Shown here one piece after another: positions 14,237 through 24,578 of a stretch of 64,000 bases of DNA; positions within the stretch are counted from its first letter, which is position 1; each line of letters opens with the position of its first letter. The position numbers were made by a program, and so were the translations under genes. Below the pieces are notes generated by a model that made no database searches, had not been told where the DNA came from, and saw nothing but the letters and a program-made list of their open reading frames with translations. The stretch covers positions 744,001-808,000 of the forward strand of contig JBCAMK010000022.1 of the NCBI GenBank assembly GCA_038503065.1. Reading direction: 5' to 3'. Origin of the DNA: Paragyromitra xinjiangensis. Taxonomy: Eukaryota; Ascomycota; Pezizomycetes; Pezizales; Discinaceae.

Positions 14237-17016
14237 TTACAAAAAGTCGGCAGCCCTCACTCTTCCTCCGCCTCTTCCTCCTTGCCCGCCAGTCGCCCCA
14301 ACAGGCCCCTCATTTCGCGTTCTTGCGTCTCCATCCCTTCCATACCGTGGCAAATCCCTCTCTCTACCCCTTCCTTCCCGACGAATACCGTTTCCGCCCC
14401 TCACTCCACCATAACGATCCCATTTTCCAACCTCCTTACGTGGGCTTCTGCTCCGACTCAGGCTCCGACCCCGACCCTTGCCATTCCCGCGGCTAGGGCT
14501 CCGCTTTCTACTCTCGGGAGGTGGAGAATAACTATCTCTCCTGCCCCTAGTAAGTTGTTTCGGGGACGGGGACTTAGCTACGCTGTGGGAAGGGCTGCGG
14601 CTGCGGCTGCGGCTGGTGGAAGAATAACTTTGGTTCCTAGCCTCAGTTTTCCGAGGACGTCCATCAAACGACGACGAGTAAGACAAAGACCTTTTTCTTC
14701 CACGGGGAGTTTCGGCCCCCTTTCTAGGTGTATATGACCTGGACCTAGACCCAGAGCTTAAAGATTCCTTGGACAAAGAGCTTCCCCTTTTCCTTCTCTT
14801 CGGGTAAGGTGATGAAGATCGGCTCCTAGACCGCGAATAGGACTTTGACCTATCGGAGTAAGAATCGTAGCTCTTACTACGACTTCGGCTACTCCTAGAG
14901 TTTGTGCTAATTGATCGTGTGTAACTCCTCGCTCTTCCCTTTCCTTTCGTCCTCCCCCTGACTGGAGTCCTTGATCGGCTGTCGTATGATTTCGAACGAG
15001 ACCGCGAGCGTGAGCTCCCAGTATAAGACGAATAGCTTGATGCTGAGCTGACAGAATCTATATCTGACGCGTCGTCCTTCGTAACTGGAGGAGGCACAAT
15101 GGCTGCTTGCGCAACACCATTCTTTAGATGCTCCCTCATATTCTCCGTAACTTCGCCCATCCCAATACTCGTAAAGTAATTGATGGAGAACCTCGTGTTT
15201 CTCGGGTTATCCTTGGGGAACAGCCCCGCGAACGCATCTTGGAGGAATGGATCCTTTAGCCTCTCCCGTAATTTCTTCATTCCCATACATTCTGCTAAAT
15301 CTTGGAAAAGGATCTTGACGAAAATACGTGAAGAAGAAGTCGTCTCCTCTTCATTTACATGGACGACAGACAGAACATGCCAGCCCAAAGCATCAGTCGC
15401 TAGCTGATGCCCAAAAAATCGTGCAATATTGCGAAGGCGGTTGGTTTCGTATCTATGGATAGTATCGTAGTATGTCCGGAAACAGTCCTCAAATAACTCC
15501 GTCCAAAGTCGGTTCAGTTTCGCAAATCGCTCTCCAATTAGGCCATAAAATTTACTGTACGTGCGTTCCTGAGAGCAGCACTCAATGACCATAGAGCAAA
15601 GCTCCTTTTCCAAGCCAGGGGGAAGTGTAACCTAGTACGAATTGTCAGTTTCGATCTACTCAAGATGAAGAGAGAAAAACAAAATACCTTCATCAGTTTA
15701 TGGCAGCATTCTTCAAAATCGACTGAAGACATGATTGTGAGATATATCGTTCTTCGAAGGTTGACTAGGTTGGTGTTTGTCTGATCTTGAATTTCAATCT
15801 TCTTATCTTCTTGCCTTTCCTCATCTTCATCATCACTGCTACCATCCTCACCGTCATCATCGCTTCCTTCCTCGCTTCCTTCACCCAAAATCTCTGCTTT
15901 TGTCTTCTTGTAGAGTTCTTCATGTTCCTCCCAGTCCGGATCAAACTTAAACACATTCAAACCTTCGGTGACATCAATCTCATCGTCCAGCTCAGTCCTA
16001 TGCGTAATTTGGTCCTCCTCCTCAACCAAATCGAGTTCTTCTCTCACGATTGGATGATCCTTGTACTTGTCTTTTCTTACCTGGAAAAGAACCTCGATCA
16101 TATACTGGATGCGCTTATCGATGCTAGCCTCGTGAAGAATAGTTCGGAACTGTTCATAAACAGCATTGTTCGCCCTAGGTGACATCTCCTCTAGGTGAGC
16201 GCCGACTTCCCGCATCAAACCAACAGCAATCTCCACAGAATCGTCCGTTGGCTTGTTCAAGAGTAGCATAAGAATCTCGATAGCCAAGATTTCGTTGGCG
16301 ACTTGCTGGTTACACAGGTGGGCGATGAACGTAGTGCTGCTAAGACAGACAGCTTTGTCATTTCTCTTAAATGCCTTCCGAAATTGGACGACAAGCCTAT
16401 TCAAAAGTAACTCGCCAACCTGTGGCAATTTAGTGTTGACGATGGCAGTCATGGCGGCGTAAATTGCGGTAAAGGGGAGAGATGCAGCCTGTGCTTTCAT
16501 GATAGACCTGCAGTAAAGTCCCCTGCCACGAATCAAATTCTCCCCGAAAAGCTCTGGTACAATGTGTTTGATGTTTGAAACATTTACTTTGTTGATCAGC
16601 CCATTGATACTCTTTTTTAGAGCTTCCCAGGCCATGCGCTGATACTCCTTGGATTTTTTGTCGGTAATTTGTGCCTGTAAGGCTCGTAGACGGGCGGGAG
16701 GGATGTAGGTACCACCAGATCTCATAGAGAGGAGTTTTCCATATTCAGCTTTTGGGTCGAGTTTTGGCTTGTCCTCCGCCCTTTTTTCCTCGGCATCTCT
16801 CTGGCGGATTCGTTCAGTCAGTTGACGCTCGCGTTCTATAGCGCGTTGCGGATCAACATCAGGAAGAGATGGACCCGAGCGAGCTGGCCCACGAGGAGGG
16901 GAACGATAGCGACGAGGTGAGGGTGATCGGGAGGGCGGAGAGCGTTTGCGCTTGCTGTGAGGCTGAGGAGGAGGGGAAGGGAGGCGAACGACGGACTGAA
17001 CTACAACATCCTCCAT
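14237..17016 (-). CDS. CWC22: Pre-mRNA-splicing factor Cwc22 (MIF4G/MA3 protein)
   Basis: Spliceosomal protein that in this family recruits eIF4A3 and links splicing to exon-junction-complex deposition. Two exons, 17016-15688 and 15631-14237, give about 907 aa. The N-terminus is an Arg/Ser/Pro-rich tail. [13 protein letters not shown] precedes the MIF4G domain (about residues 128-315; [23 protein letters not shown]). An acidic linker ([20 protein letters not shown]) leads to the MA3 domain (about 410-530; [20 protein letters not shown] then [27 protein letters not shown]). The single intron interrupts MA3 between HKLMK and VTLPPG. The C-terminal 250 residues are RS-repeat rich, ending in a Gly/Arg segment. 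The ATG chosen is the first in frame (MEDVVVQ). It is transcribed in the same direction as the next splicing gene, PRP31, 1.6 kb away. Confidence 0.95.
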
Positions 17017-18573
17017 TGTTTCTCGGTAGGGGGTATCTAGCAAGAGACAAGTGTAAGTACGAACTCGTAGTTTTAAACGAAACCAACACTGGTAACGATT
17101 GCCGTTAGAGGACAGCTCGTGTTGTTATCGATGCTATTGAAGGTGGAAGACCGTGAGGAGGTTGAAATCCACAGCAAGAACTTCACAGGAAGGAAGCTTT
17201 CATCTGCGTGTCGCGTGGTTTCTTAGTCAGAAAATAGCCCTAACCCTTAAATTTGAACATCATGCAAAGAACCAAGGATGCCTCACCTAACATCCGGTTG
17301 AGAGCCTGAACCAAGTCACTGCATCTATCTCCCGCCCTAATTTCCATTGCTGTGGGTTCTCTTGTTCGAACTACAATTTTCCTAGAAAGGAGTGCTGGTC
17401 ATGAATAGTCACTCGCCAGTGAAGTGTGTGGAATTACCACGCTAACGATGATGACAATGAATTCGTTAAGTTCATCTAACCATCTAGTTTATGATACGAA
17501 TTACCACATATGGTTGGAGGTTGCTCCTCATGATTTGGGTGTTGCCTCCACACAAAACATGTCTCGCTTATCCTCTAAACCACTCCAAACCCACATCTTC
17601 AAAAATTTGTATCTAAATACAAGATGGTTGCAGGTCAATAGCCCTTAATCGAGAAACTATCCGTAAGGAATTCTTATATATTTAGGTGTTGATTCCCGAA
17701 CAACCTGCCGGGTGCGACAATTGTGGGAGTAGGCCTTAGTGGGGTGTCTTTGGTAGTAAATTTTCACTACCACTTGTAGCTCTTTAGAAAAATTTTATAA
17801 AAATATCTACCCACTCAGAAATGATTCCACTGGTACTTATCTAGAAATATATATTTATCTAGGGGGGGGTGAGTAGGTATGGCTGGGACTCTATTCTGCA
17901 TTAGAAAGTTAGGCTAAAATTCTGGACCATATGGTCCAGGATATCGGTTGCTACGATCCATGGGATAGTAGTTGTATGTGTTGAGCGCAACGCCTGGAAG
18001 TCTGATTGGGTAGTAAATGAGATCCTCCTTGTTTTCCAAACCCTTCTCTGATCCTAACGGAGTGGTTCGGAGTGTAATAATGTTGAGGGCAAGGTTTGAG
18101 GAAAAAATTAAACACTCGCCGCGAGGGAAGGTCAATTGGTTGCCCATGGTCGTCAAGCCCCGTTTGCAGCCCTTACCTCCACATTTTATCGGGTCAATGT
18201 TAAGTGGTAGCTTAGGAGGTCATAAGTATATCTCTTTATTGCGGGATACTAGGCACTAACTGCCTTTCGCCTGGCGCAAAAATAGAGCTATATGAACCCC
18301 CTCAAAATCAAGTATCGACAGATATCGTTAACACTTTTTTTAAAGAAAAAAGCCAAAGTACGAAAATTAGATGGAAAGAAGAGGAACTAGTACCGTTTCA
18401 AAACGCCCACCTACATACTCAACTTCTATAATACAAAGGACAATCTCTAAATCCCTGAGAAACGATAACCTGACCCATTTTTTTTAGGCCAGACGCACTG
18501 GGAGTCGCAAATATGCCACCAATTTTTAATGCCCTAAATATTGAGCTAGATCCCATCACTATTCCAGTAACCG
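17017..18573. other. Intergenic region between PRP31 and CWC22
   Basis: About 1.6 kb. It serves as CWC22 upstream and PRP31 downstream sequence. No ORF with recognisable coding character; ORFs at 17914-18259 overlap on both strands and look random. A run of eight or so G residues lies near 17862. Confidence 0.55.
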
Positions 18574-20456
18574 TCAACCCTTTCTTGGCATCGCAGGTGG
18601 CAACATTAGCCCCTTTGCCTTTCCGGTATCGACTTTCTTATTGGGTAATGTGCTCGCGCCACCACCACCAACCATGCTAAAAGTTCCACCGGCAAAATAC
18701 CGATCCTCCTCGGCGGCCGCCTTCCTCTTCCTTTCTGCCGCAACTTTTGGATCAATCAACTCAATCCCCTGTACCGGAGTGAACGCCAAACTACTGGCAG
18801 TGCCGCTCGGCCCTGCCCCACCGAGCGTGCTTCTCCCGCCCAAGGCGGAAAGGCCTGGCCCAGTAGATGACCGAGAACCAAGTATCGATTGAGCACCACC
18901 AATTCTCGACTGAGATCCACCAGTTGGAGCTGCAGTGCCCCACCCAGGGTTGTACTTCCCCAATTTTGCGCGGGTACGCTGATCAACCTGTAGTGCCCTA
19001 ATCCGCCCGGTTTGCTCCTGGCCGATCATTCCGAGACCCCGTGTACTATCACCAGTTCCATAGCCTGTTTCTTCTTCCTGCCTTCCAAAAGCCATGCGGT
19101 TTTGTGCTTTCCGGAGATCAGTCATTGCCGTAGCTTCCTTTGCTTTTCGGGCCCTTCTTCCTCCACGCTTACGCGCCGGTTTATCGTCCGGTGCTGGTAA
19201 GGCCTTGGGACCTTTGTTTGGTGGGGGTATTGTGAGTTTCTCAAGTTTTTCAAGAACTTGCTCTTTGAGATCTTCGCCCTGAGATCCGTCAGTCGAGGAG
19301 TGAGAGAAGTCAACACGAGCAGCCAGAATCAGCTTTGCAGCAACGATCCGCATAGCTTGTTTCTTCAAGTCCGTTGGTATATTCCGTATGATTGATGAAT
19401 TGAATAGATATCCTTGTTGACGGATTCCAATATTTGTTGCTAGCCCAGCCTGAGTTTGGCGTTTTGAGCCTAATGCTGGGATGTTGCATGCCGGGGTGGC
19501 AGCTAGGCCTCTCAAACCGCCCGCAAAATTGATGAGCTGTGCTGCTGTTTGGGAACCAACAATGGCAGATATGTTGGGCGCGAAAATAGACATGCGAGAT
19601 TCAACGTAGGCGGTAATCGTACGCTTTGCGCTATCAAGGGCTTGGGTCATTTCGCAGGCTCTCATTGTTACCGCAAGCTCTTTCTCAGTTAGGTTACGGC
19701 CTGAGGTTGTTGTAGCTTCGACAGTAACAATCATTAAGGTGGGACCATCTAAGACAGAACGTAGGCGATTTCCACTCCGAGCTTCGAGGGATTTAATGTC
19801 CAGGTCATTTCCAATAATGGAGACCGTCTTAGCATAATCCAGAGGATTGGTGACAAGGTTCTCTAGCTCGGGAAATCGGACAGCATAATGATCTCTGATG
19901 AATTTGTGTACCAGAATGATTTCGTTGTCGATTGAGACAGCATGAGCGTTGGATTGAACTAGAAGCTTGTATTCTGGGTTATCTTCGACGTTTCCTTGGG
20001 GTCCCGTCGATGGGGGTAGCGATTTATAATGTTCGATTCGCTGTTTTGTAGTCGACAGTCAGTAATAATCCAAGATAGGTATAGCAGGCAGGGTCTAATG
20101 AAGCTAACCTCCAGCACAGGCTCAAGAACTTTCATCAAGCCAGCTACGCTCCTGACATCGTCTACATTACCCAACTGCATCTTCTCCACCTTGGCTTTCC
20201 TTGCCTCCTCGTCGTCGTCGTCTGCCAGCTCTGATCCGCCACGCGTTGCTGATTGGCTAACGCTCCCTATTTCTTCGTCTTCATCATCGTCTGCTTCTTC
20301 ATCGCCATCTAGTTCCATAAAGTCTCGCGATTTAATGCGGTGGCCATTCGTTTCTGGGGAGTGGGACACTCCGTTTTCTATCCCAAAGTCGTCCTCATCA
20401 TTGTCTGATTCGTTGAAGTCGGCCAAGAGATCAGCAGCTAGGGAAGATTCGGCCAT
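18574..20456 (-). CDS. PRP31: U4/U6 snRNP protein Prp31
   Basis: Tri-snRNP component that binds the U4 5' stem-loop with Snu13. Two exons, 20456-20109 and 20040-18574, join in phase 0 (PVLE|RIEHYKSLPPS) to give about 604 aa. The N-terminus is acidic (DESDNDEDD-like). The NOSIC-type helical region includes NPEYKLLVQSNAHAVSIDNEI. The Nop domain (about residues 250-370) includes APNISAIVGSQTAAQLINFAGGL, PACNIPALGSKRQ and GYLFNSSIIRNIP. The Prp31 C-terminal domain contains the Lys/Arg-rich KRGGRRARKAKEATAMTDLR and KAQNRMAFG. The tail is Gly/Ser-rich. The length is somewhat above yeast and similar to filamentous fungi. The intron donor is GTTAGC. Confidence 0.95.
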
Positions 20457-21422
20457 TTCTTAGGAGAATGATCGAGGGTTGATGTAGTTGAGATGTTGCG
20501 GAGGCAAAGCTCAAGGCGACACAGATGACCTTCGTGCTCCCTAAGCGTGCCCTGAAATTTACATCAGGGATAGCCAGTAATAGTCTTGGCATGGATGACT
20601 AAATAACATCACTTTCGATATGTAGGGTCCTTCGCTAAAGAGAAATCACCCTGAATAGAGTATATCCGCATTTGAGCGTTATTTAACCCATAGGCCTCAG
20701 GGTACTGCTGAGTTCCGGCTTACTTCGGTGCTGAGGTCGTTTACTTGGTAAGTATAGTAAATCAATGCTCGTCTGCGATCTCGTTTGGCTTATACTGGCT
20801 AGGCAGAAGTTCCCTTTGGTACGATAACCCAGTGAATACTCAAACCTCATGAATAATCCCAAGCCAAAATGCTTTCGACGAAAAGACCAGGCTATTTACA
20901 AGGAAACTGCGTACATCAACATCTTTCCGCTTCCAGACCATTTTGACCCCGTTTGTACCTGACTCCAACCCAAGGTATATACGATACAACACGAGCCCCC
21001 CATTTTCCCAAGTGATAATATACAACACAGTAAAGAGTCATCGAAGGGGACTGAAAGACTATCAGCCAAAAGTCCCCCTACGGAGATAAATCAAAATACT
21101 AGAACAAAAAGCACCTTGCTAGTGCTTCCATCCTAAAAGAAAAAAGAAAAAAGAAAAAAACCAGTTGGAAAGAAAAGAAGCCGAGAAGAAAAAGCAACTC
21201 CGTGATCCCTAACCCAGGCTTTAAAAACACAAAACACAAAATAAAGAAAATGCTGGTCCCGGAAAGAAAGGACCCAGAAAGTGGGTTTTAGAGAAATGAA
21301 AGAAACCAAATAAAGGTCGAAAACCGAGAAAGACCCCCACCCCAAAAAAATAAGAAAATAAAGGTAAATAACGCGAGAGCATTTCTATGTCCCGTCAACC
21401 ACGTAGAAAGGAAAAGTTACTG
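20457..21422. other. Intergenic region between SET3-like gene and PRP31
   Basis: Nearly 1 kb. The part near 21130-21360 is strongly A-rich on the plus strand (AAGAAAAAAG-type runs), likely 3' untranslated sequence of the SET3-like gene. The 20457-20640 part is PRP31 upstream sequence. I see no gene. Confidence 0.5.
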
Positions 21423-24400
21423 CTACCGTACACTCCACGAACTACCTGCTCTGTGCTCCTTCGGCCCCGCAGGTACCCTTGGTGGGTCTAACATCATTTT
21501 TTGCGAAGGTGCTTCGGGAGATGGAAGTGACACTATGGGCATCAATGTTGAGGAAGAATCAAAGGTTTTTCGTTGCTCCTCTGAAGAAGTCAAAGTTGAT
21601 GTTTTCAAGGTGTTCAATGAAAGCGTGGCCCCGTCGCTCACTGACTTCATTCCGGGCTTTTCCTCGACTTTTTCATTGGTTTCTACTTTCTGCTTTCGCT
21701 TCCCGTAATCTTGCAAACTCAACTTCTTCGTCCGTGTTGGACTAGGTTGTATCAACGAGCTGATTGTGGAATTAGAGTTCGGAAGGTTTGGTACGACTGA
21801 CAAGGGAGATTGTAAAATAACAGTGCTAGGTGTGGGTGTGCTCTGGATTGAAGGTGTTGTAGGAGCATTTGGAAAGTTTGGGCCAGGTGGTAACTGTATA
21901 TGCAACTCAGAAGACCGGAATCCGTTAACGTGTGGCTGATCATTTGAGATGCTATTTTGTGAATGTTCAGAAGGTGGTTTGAGGGGAACTGCAGCACCTT
22001 GAACCTGATGGGATGCTGAAATATCCGAATCCGCGAAGATATCTGCCAGCGCGGGGCCAGTTGGACGGGTTGACGATGGTGGCGGAAGCTTAGTGATAGG
22101 ATCAGGAACATGAACTGCTGAGGCTTGAGCCGCCGACTTAACGGTATTCGCAGCCGCCCATATTAAAGCAATCGATTCGGTTGCTTCGGACTGCTTTGAG
22201 TCGGTGACTGGTGTACTTTTCACTGAACCACTTTCAAGACTGGACAATTTAATGGACTTTGGTGCGGGCGAACCCTCGGGGCTTTGCGAGGCCGTATCGT
22301 CATGCTTCCTCTTTCTATCTTCAATTGAGATAGCTACCGCCTCCTCCCTATCTCTTAGTAGACTTTGCATCAATCGTTTTCTCAGCGGTAGTCGAGGTGG
22401 TCTAGGAGGTGACATCATATGATCTTGTTGCCACCAAAGTGGCTCGTCTTCCAAGTCGCCGGTTTGGACAGAAGCATTTTTGTACTGCGGCCGAGGAGGC
22501 TTTGCGATAGTTTTGCTTCGATGTTTTACCGAGTCCCCACCGTCACCATGCTGCCCAATAGGAGAAACAGATCCTTTTTGCCGTTGCTTGCCAGACTCCG
22601 AATGGACCGGGGAATTAGATTCTCTTCTGCCAACACTTGCGTCGGTAACAGAATACTCGCCCGCAATTGAGATTGAGCCAGGTGTGGTGACAGGAGGCGA
22701 ATACGGCGATCGCTGATTGGCAGGAAACTTTTGTTTCCTGCTCCCCTCAACTCCTTTCATCCCATCTTTCCACTCTATTCCAGGACTAGCTAAAGGAAAG
22801 GCTCCGGTTGGCAATGAGACGGTGCTGTTCCTTTTCCTACGTTTGACGGATGGTGGGAGCTGTTCTTCCTGCTGTTGCTTTTCAATGCGCGACAAGACTT
22901 CCTTAAACTTTCGGGCTTCTCGACCAGTCATCTCACCTGTTTCCACTGCCATATCAGGAATAGTTGAGGGGGTTAAATCACGGCTTCGAGGTTTGCTTCT
23001 GGATGAGGGCGCCGAAACTGATCGGTTATCCTCCTCCTCGTCATCGTTTGGTGGCCCTGAACCCCGCTCTGGACTGGAATCCTTGAAAGCAACTGGCATA
23101 TGTGGCTCTGTTGATGGATTCCTTTTTATCGGTTGCCTTTTTCTCGTCCCGTTCGTAGGTGAAGGCTTGAGAGCGGAAGCGCCGTTCTTGATTCTGGCTA
23201 GAGTACATTCGTTTTCCTCCGAACATTGACAATCCCCAATCTTTTTAGTTAGCCATGTAGTTCTATTGGCTAGCTCAGTAGGGGCCTTAGTTCTCACCAA
23301 ACTCCAGTCAAACCCTTCTTGCGCTAGCTCATAAGCTTCGGAATCTTCACCCAAGTCCCAACATAACGTTAGTTGTGTCTCGGCTTTTATCGCATCCTTA
23401 GCAAATAAACCAAAACAAACTTCGGATTTTTCAATGATGACGGTGCGAATTTCAAGATTAGGTTGGCAACTTCGCCTGATAAATCGAGCCTCTGAGCCAC
23501 ACTTTCGAGCATCGATGTAGATAGGAAGATTTGGATGGAATAGAACATAAAGCTTCGGGTGACGCAACATGTCAAACTGGTTTCTGGATTCGTTCTGGCG
23601 AGACTGTGTGAGAACCACCTCCCCCTTATATATAGTGACCAACTGTCCTGGCGAAACTGGTGTCTCAAGCACAAGGGACCAGCGAGGATATACCGGGCGA
23701 GAATAAGGTTTTGAAAAGTCTGTCAACTTACGCACCGACGTTTTCGGCCGATCAATAGATGCAAACTTTTCGCGATCATAGTGTATCAGAGGTTCTTCGT
23801 GAGACACTGAAAACTCTGAAGACGAAGAGACTAAGTCTTCCATGAATGCCTGAACATCAGCACTTGCATAACGGTCAGGACTAGCACTGATATCAGTGTA
23901 TTCGAATTTGTAATTTTCGGTTGATTTCCCATAGCCGATGTCGCCTTCGGTCTCGCTATTTCGGGTAGAAAAAGGAATATCTGGGGAATTGGGTGAAGCA
24001 TTATCACCAGAAAAGGCCACTGAGCTAACAGCGGGTTGTGAAGGCGGATGTGGTCCGGCAGCATTGGTAGTTTGTGAGGCTCGATGGCCCCTTTTTCGAC
24101 CTGTGGGTTGCTGCATCTCTTTGGGACTGGGTATTTTCCCAAAGCTTGGTACCACAGCCTTTTCCGTGGTCGAAGATACCTTTCTAGACACAATACCGTT
24201 CGAGCCATTCGTGTGATCTTTCTTTTTGTGTGAAGTTGCAGCTGGCCGTTTCTTCTTGTGGCTTCTTTTCGCTTGTTCTTCAGCCCGTCGCTTCCGTTGG
24301 TGATCTTTCGCTTTCGATACGTCCAACGTTCGTGGCGAGCACTTCGGACAATAATATTTGGCGGGCAAGTTTTCTCTTGTGAGCTCAACGCACACGAGAT

Positions 24401-24578
24401 GTTGCCAGGTGTCACATTTATCGCAACAGATGGTGAAGCCATCATCGTCAGAAATCTCGCAAATACAGTTGATTTCGCCAGAAGGATCTTCGGCGTCTTC
24501 GGGGGTGGTGGTCGAGTTTGCGAGCGAGGGAGGCTGCGAAGGACCGGAAGGAGAAAGAATGGTAGGGTTCTCGGTCAT
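21423..24578 (-). CDS. SET3: PHD-finger and SET-domain protein, Set3 (MLL5-like) family
   Basis: Likely scaffold of the Set3C histone deacetylase complex. A single uninterrupted frame encodes 1051 aa. The PHD finger lies at about residues 38-80 (CICEISDDDGFTICCDKCDTW...CPKC, full Cys4-His-Cys3 pattern), followed by a Lys/Arg-rich region. The SET domain is at about 285-415 and includes YKGEVVLTQ, RFIRRSCQPNLEIRT and LTLCWDLGED. The position that carries Asn-His in active SET enzymes reads Arg-Arg here, as expected for the Set3/MLL5 branch that is thought to lack methyltransferase activity. The remaining C-terminal 600 residues are low-complexity and Ser/Pro-rich. The start is the first ATG (MTENPTIL). 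The gene is preceded by a long pyrimidine-rich leader. A SET4-type paralogue name cannot be excluded. Confidence 0.85.
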   Translation of the reverse strand: MTENPTILSPSGPSQPPSLANSTTTPEDAEDPSGEINCICEISDDDGFTICCDKCDTWQHLVCVELTRENLPAKYYCPKCSPRTLDVSKAKDHQRKRRAEEQAKRSHKKKRPAATSHKKKDHTNGSNGIVSRKVSSTTEKAVVPSFGKIPSPKEMQQPTGRKRGHRASQTTNAAGPHPPSQPAVSSVAFSGDNASPNSPDIPFSTRNSETEGDIGYGKSTENYKFEYTDISASPDRYASADVQAFMEDLVSSSSEFSVSHEEPLIHYDREKFASIDRPKTSVRKLTDFSKPYSRPVYPRWSLVLETPVSPGQLVTIYKGEVVLTQSRQNESRNQFDMLRHPKLYVLFHPNLPIYIDARKCGSEARFIRRSCQPNLEIRTVIIEKSEVCFGLFAKDAIKAETQLTLCWDLGEDSEAYELAQEGFDWSLVRTKAPTELANRTTWLTKKIGDCQCSEENECTLARIKNGASALKPSPTNGTRKRQPIKRNPSTEPHMPVAFKDSSPERGSGPPNDDEEEDNRSVSAPSSRSKPRSRDLTPSTIPDMAVETGEMTGREARKFKEVLSRIEKQQQEEQLPPSVKRRKRNSTVSLPTGAFPLASPGIEWKDGMKGVEGSRKQKFPANQRSPYSPPVTTPGSISIAGEYSVTDASVGRRESNSPVHSESGKQRQKGSVSPIGQHGDGGDSVKHRSKTIAKPPRPQYKNASVQTGDLEDEPLWWQQDHMMSPPRPPRLPLRKRLMQSLLRDREEAVAISIEDRKRKHDDTASQSPEGSPAPKSIKLSSLESGSVKSTPVTDSKQSEATESIALIWAAANTVKSAAQASAVHVPDPITKLPPPSSTRPTGPALADIFADSDISASHQVQGAAVPLKPPSEHSQNSISNDQPHVNGFRSSELHIQLPPGPNFPNAPTTPSIQSTPTPSTVILQSPLSVVPNLPNSNSTISSLIQPSPTRTKKLSLQDYGKRKQKVETNEKVEEKPGMKSVSDGATLSLNTLKTSTLTSSEEQRKTFDSSSTLMPIVSLPSPEAPSQKMMLDPPRVPAGPKEHRAGSSWSVR

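Noticed and set aside
22717..23229. Plus-strand ORF of 170 codons
   Set aside because: Antisense to the SET3-like coding exon with low-complexity Ser/Phe/Leu runs.
23831..24445. Minus-strand ORF of 204 codons
   Set aside because: Overlaps the SET3-like gene in another frame, across its PHD finger and basic region, and shows no family resemblance.
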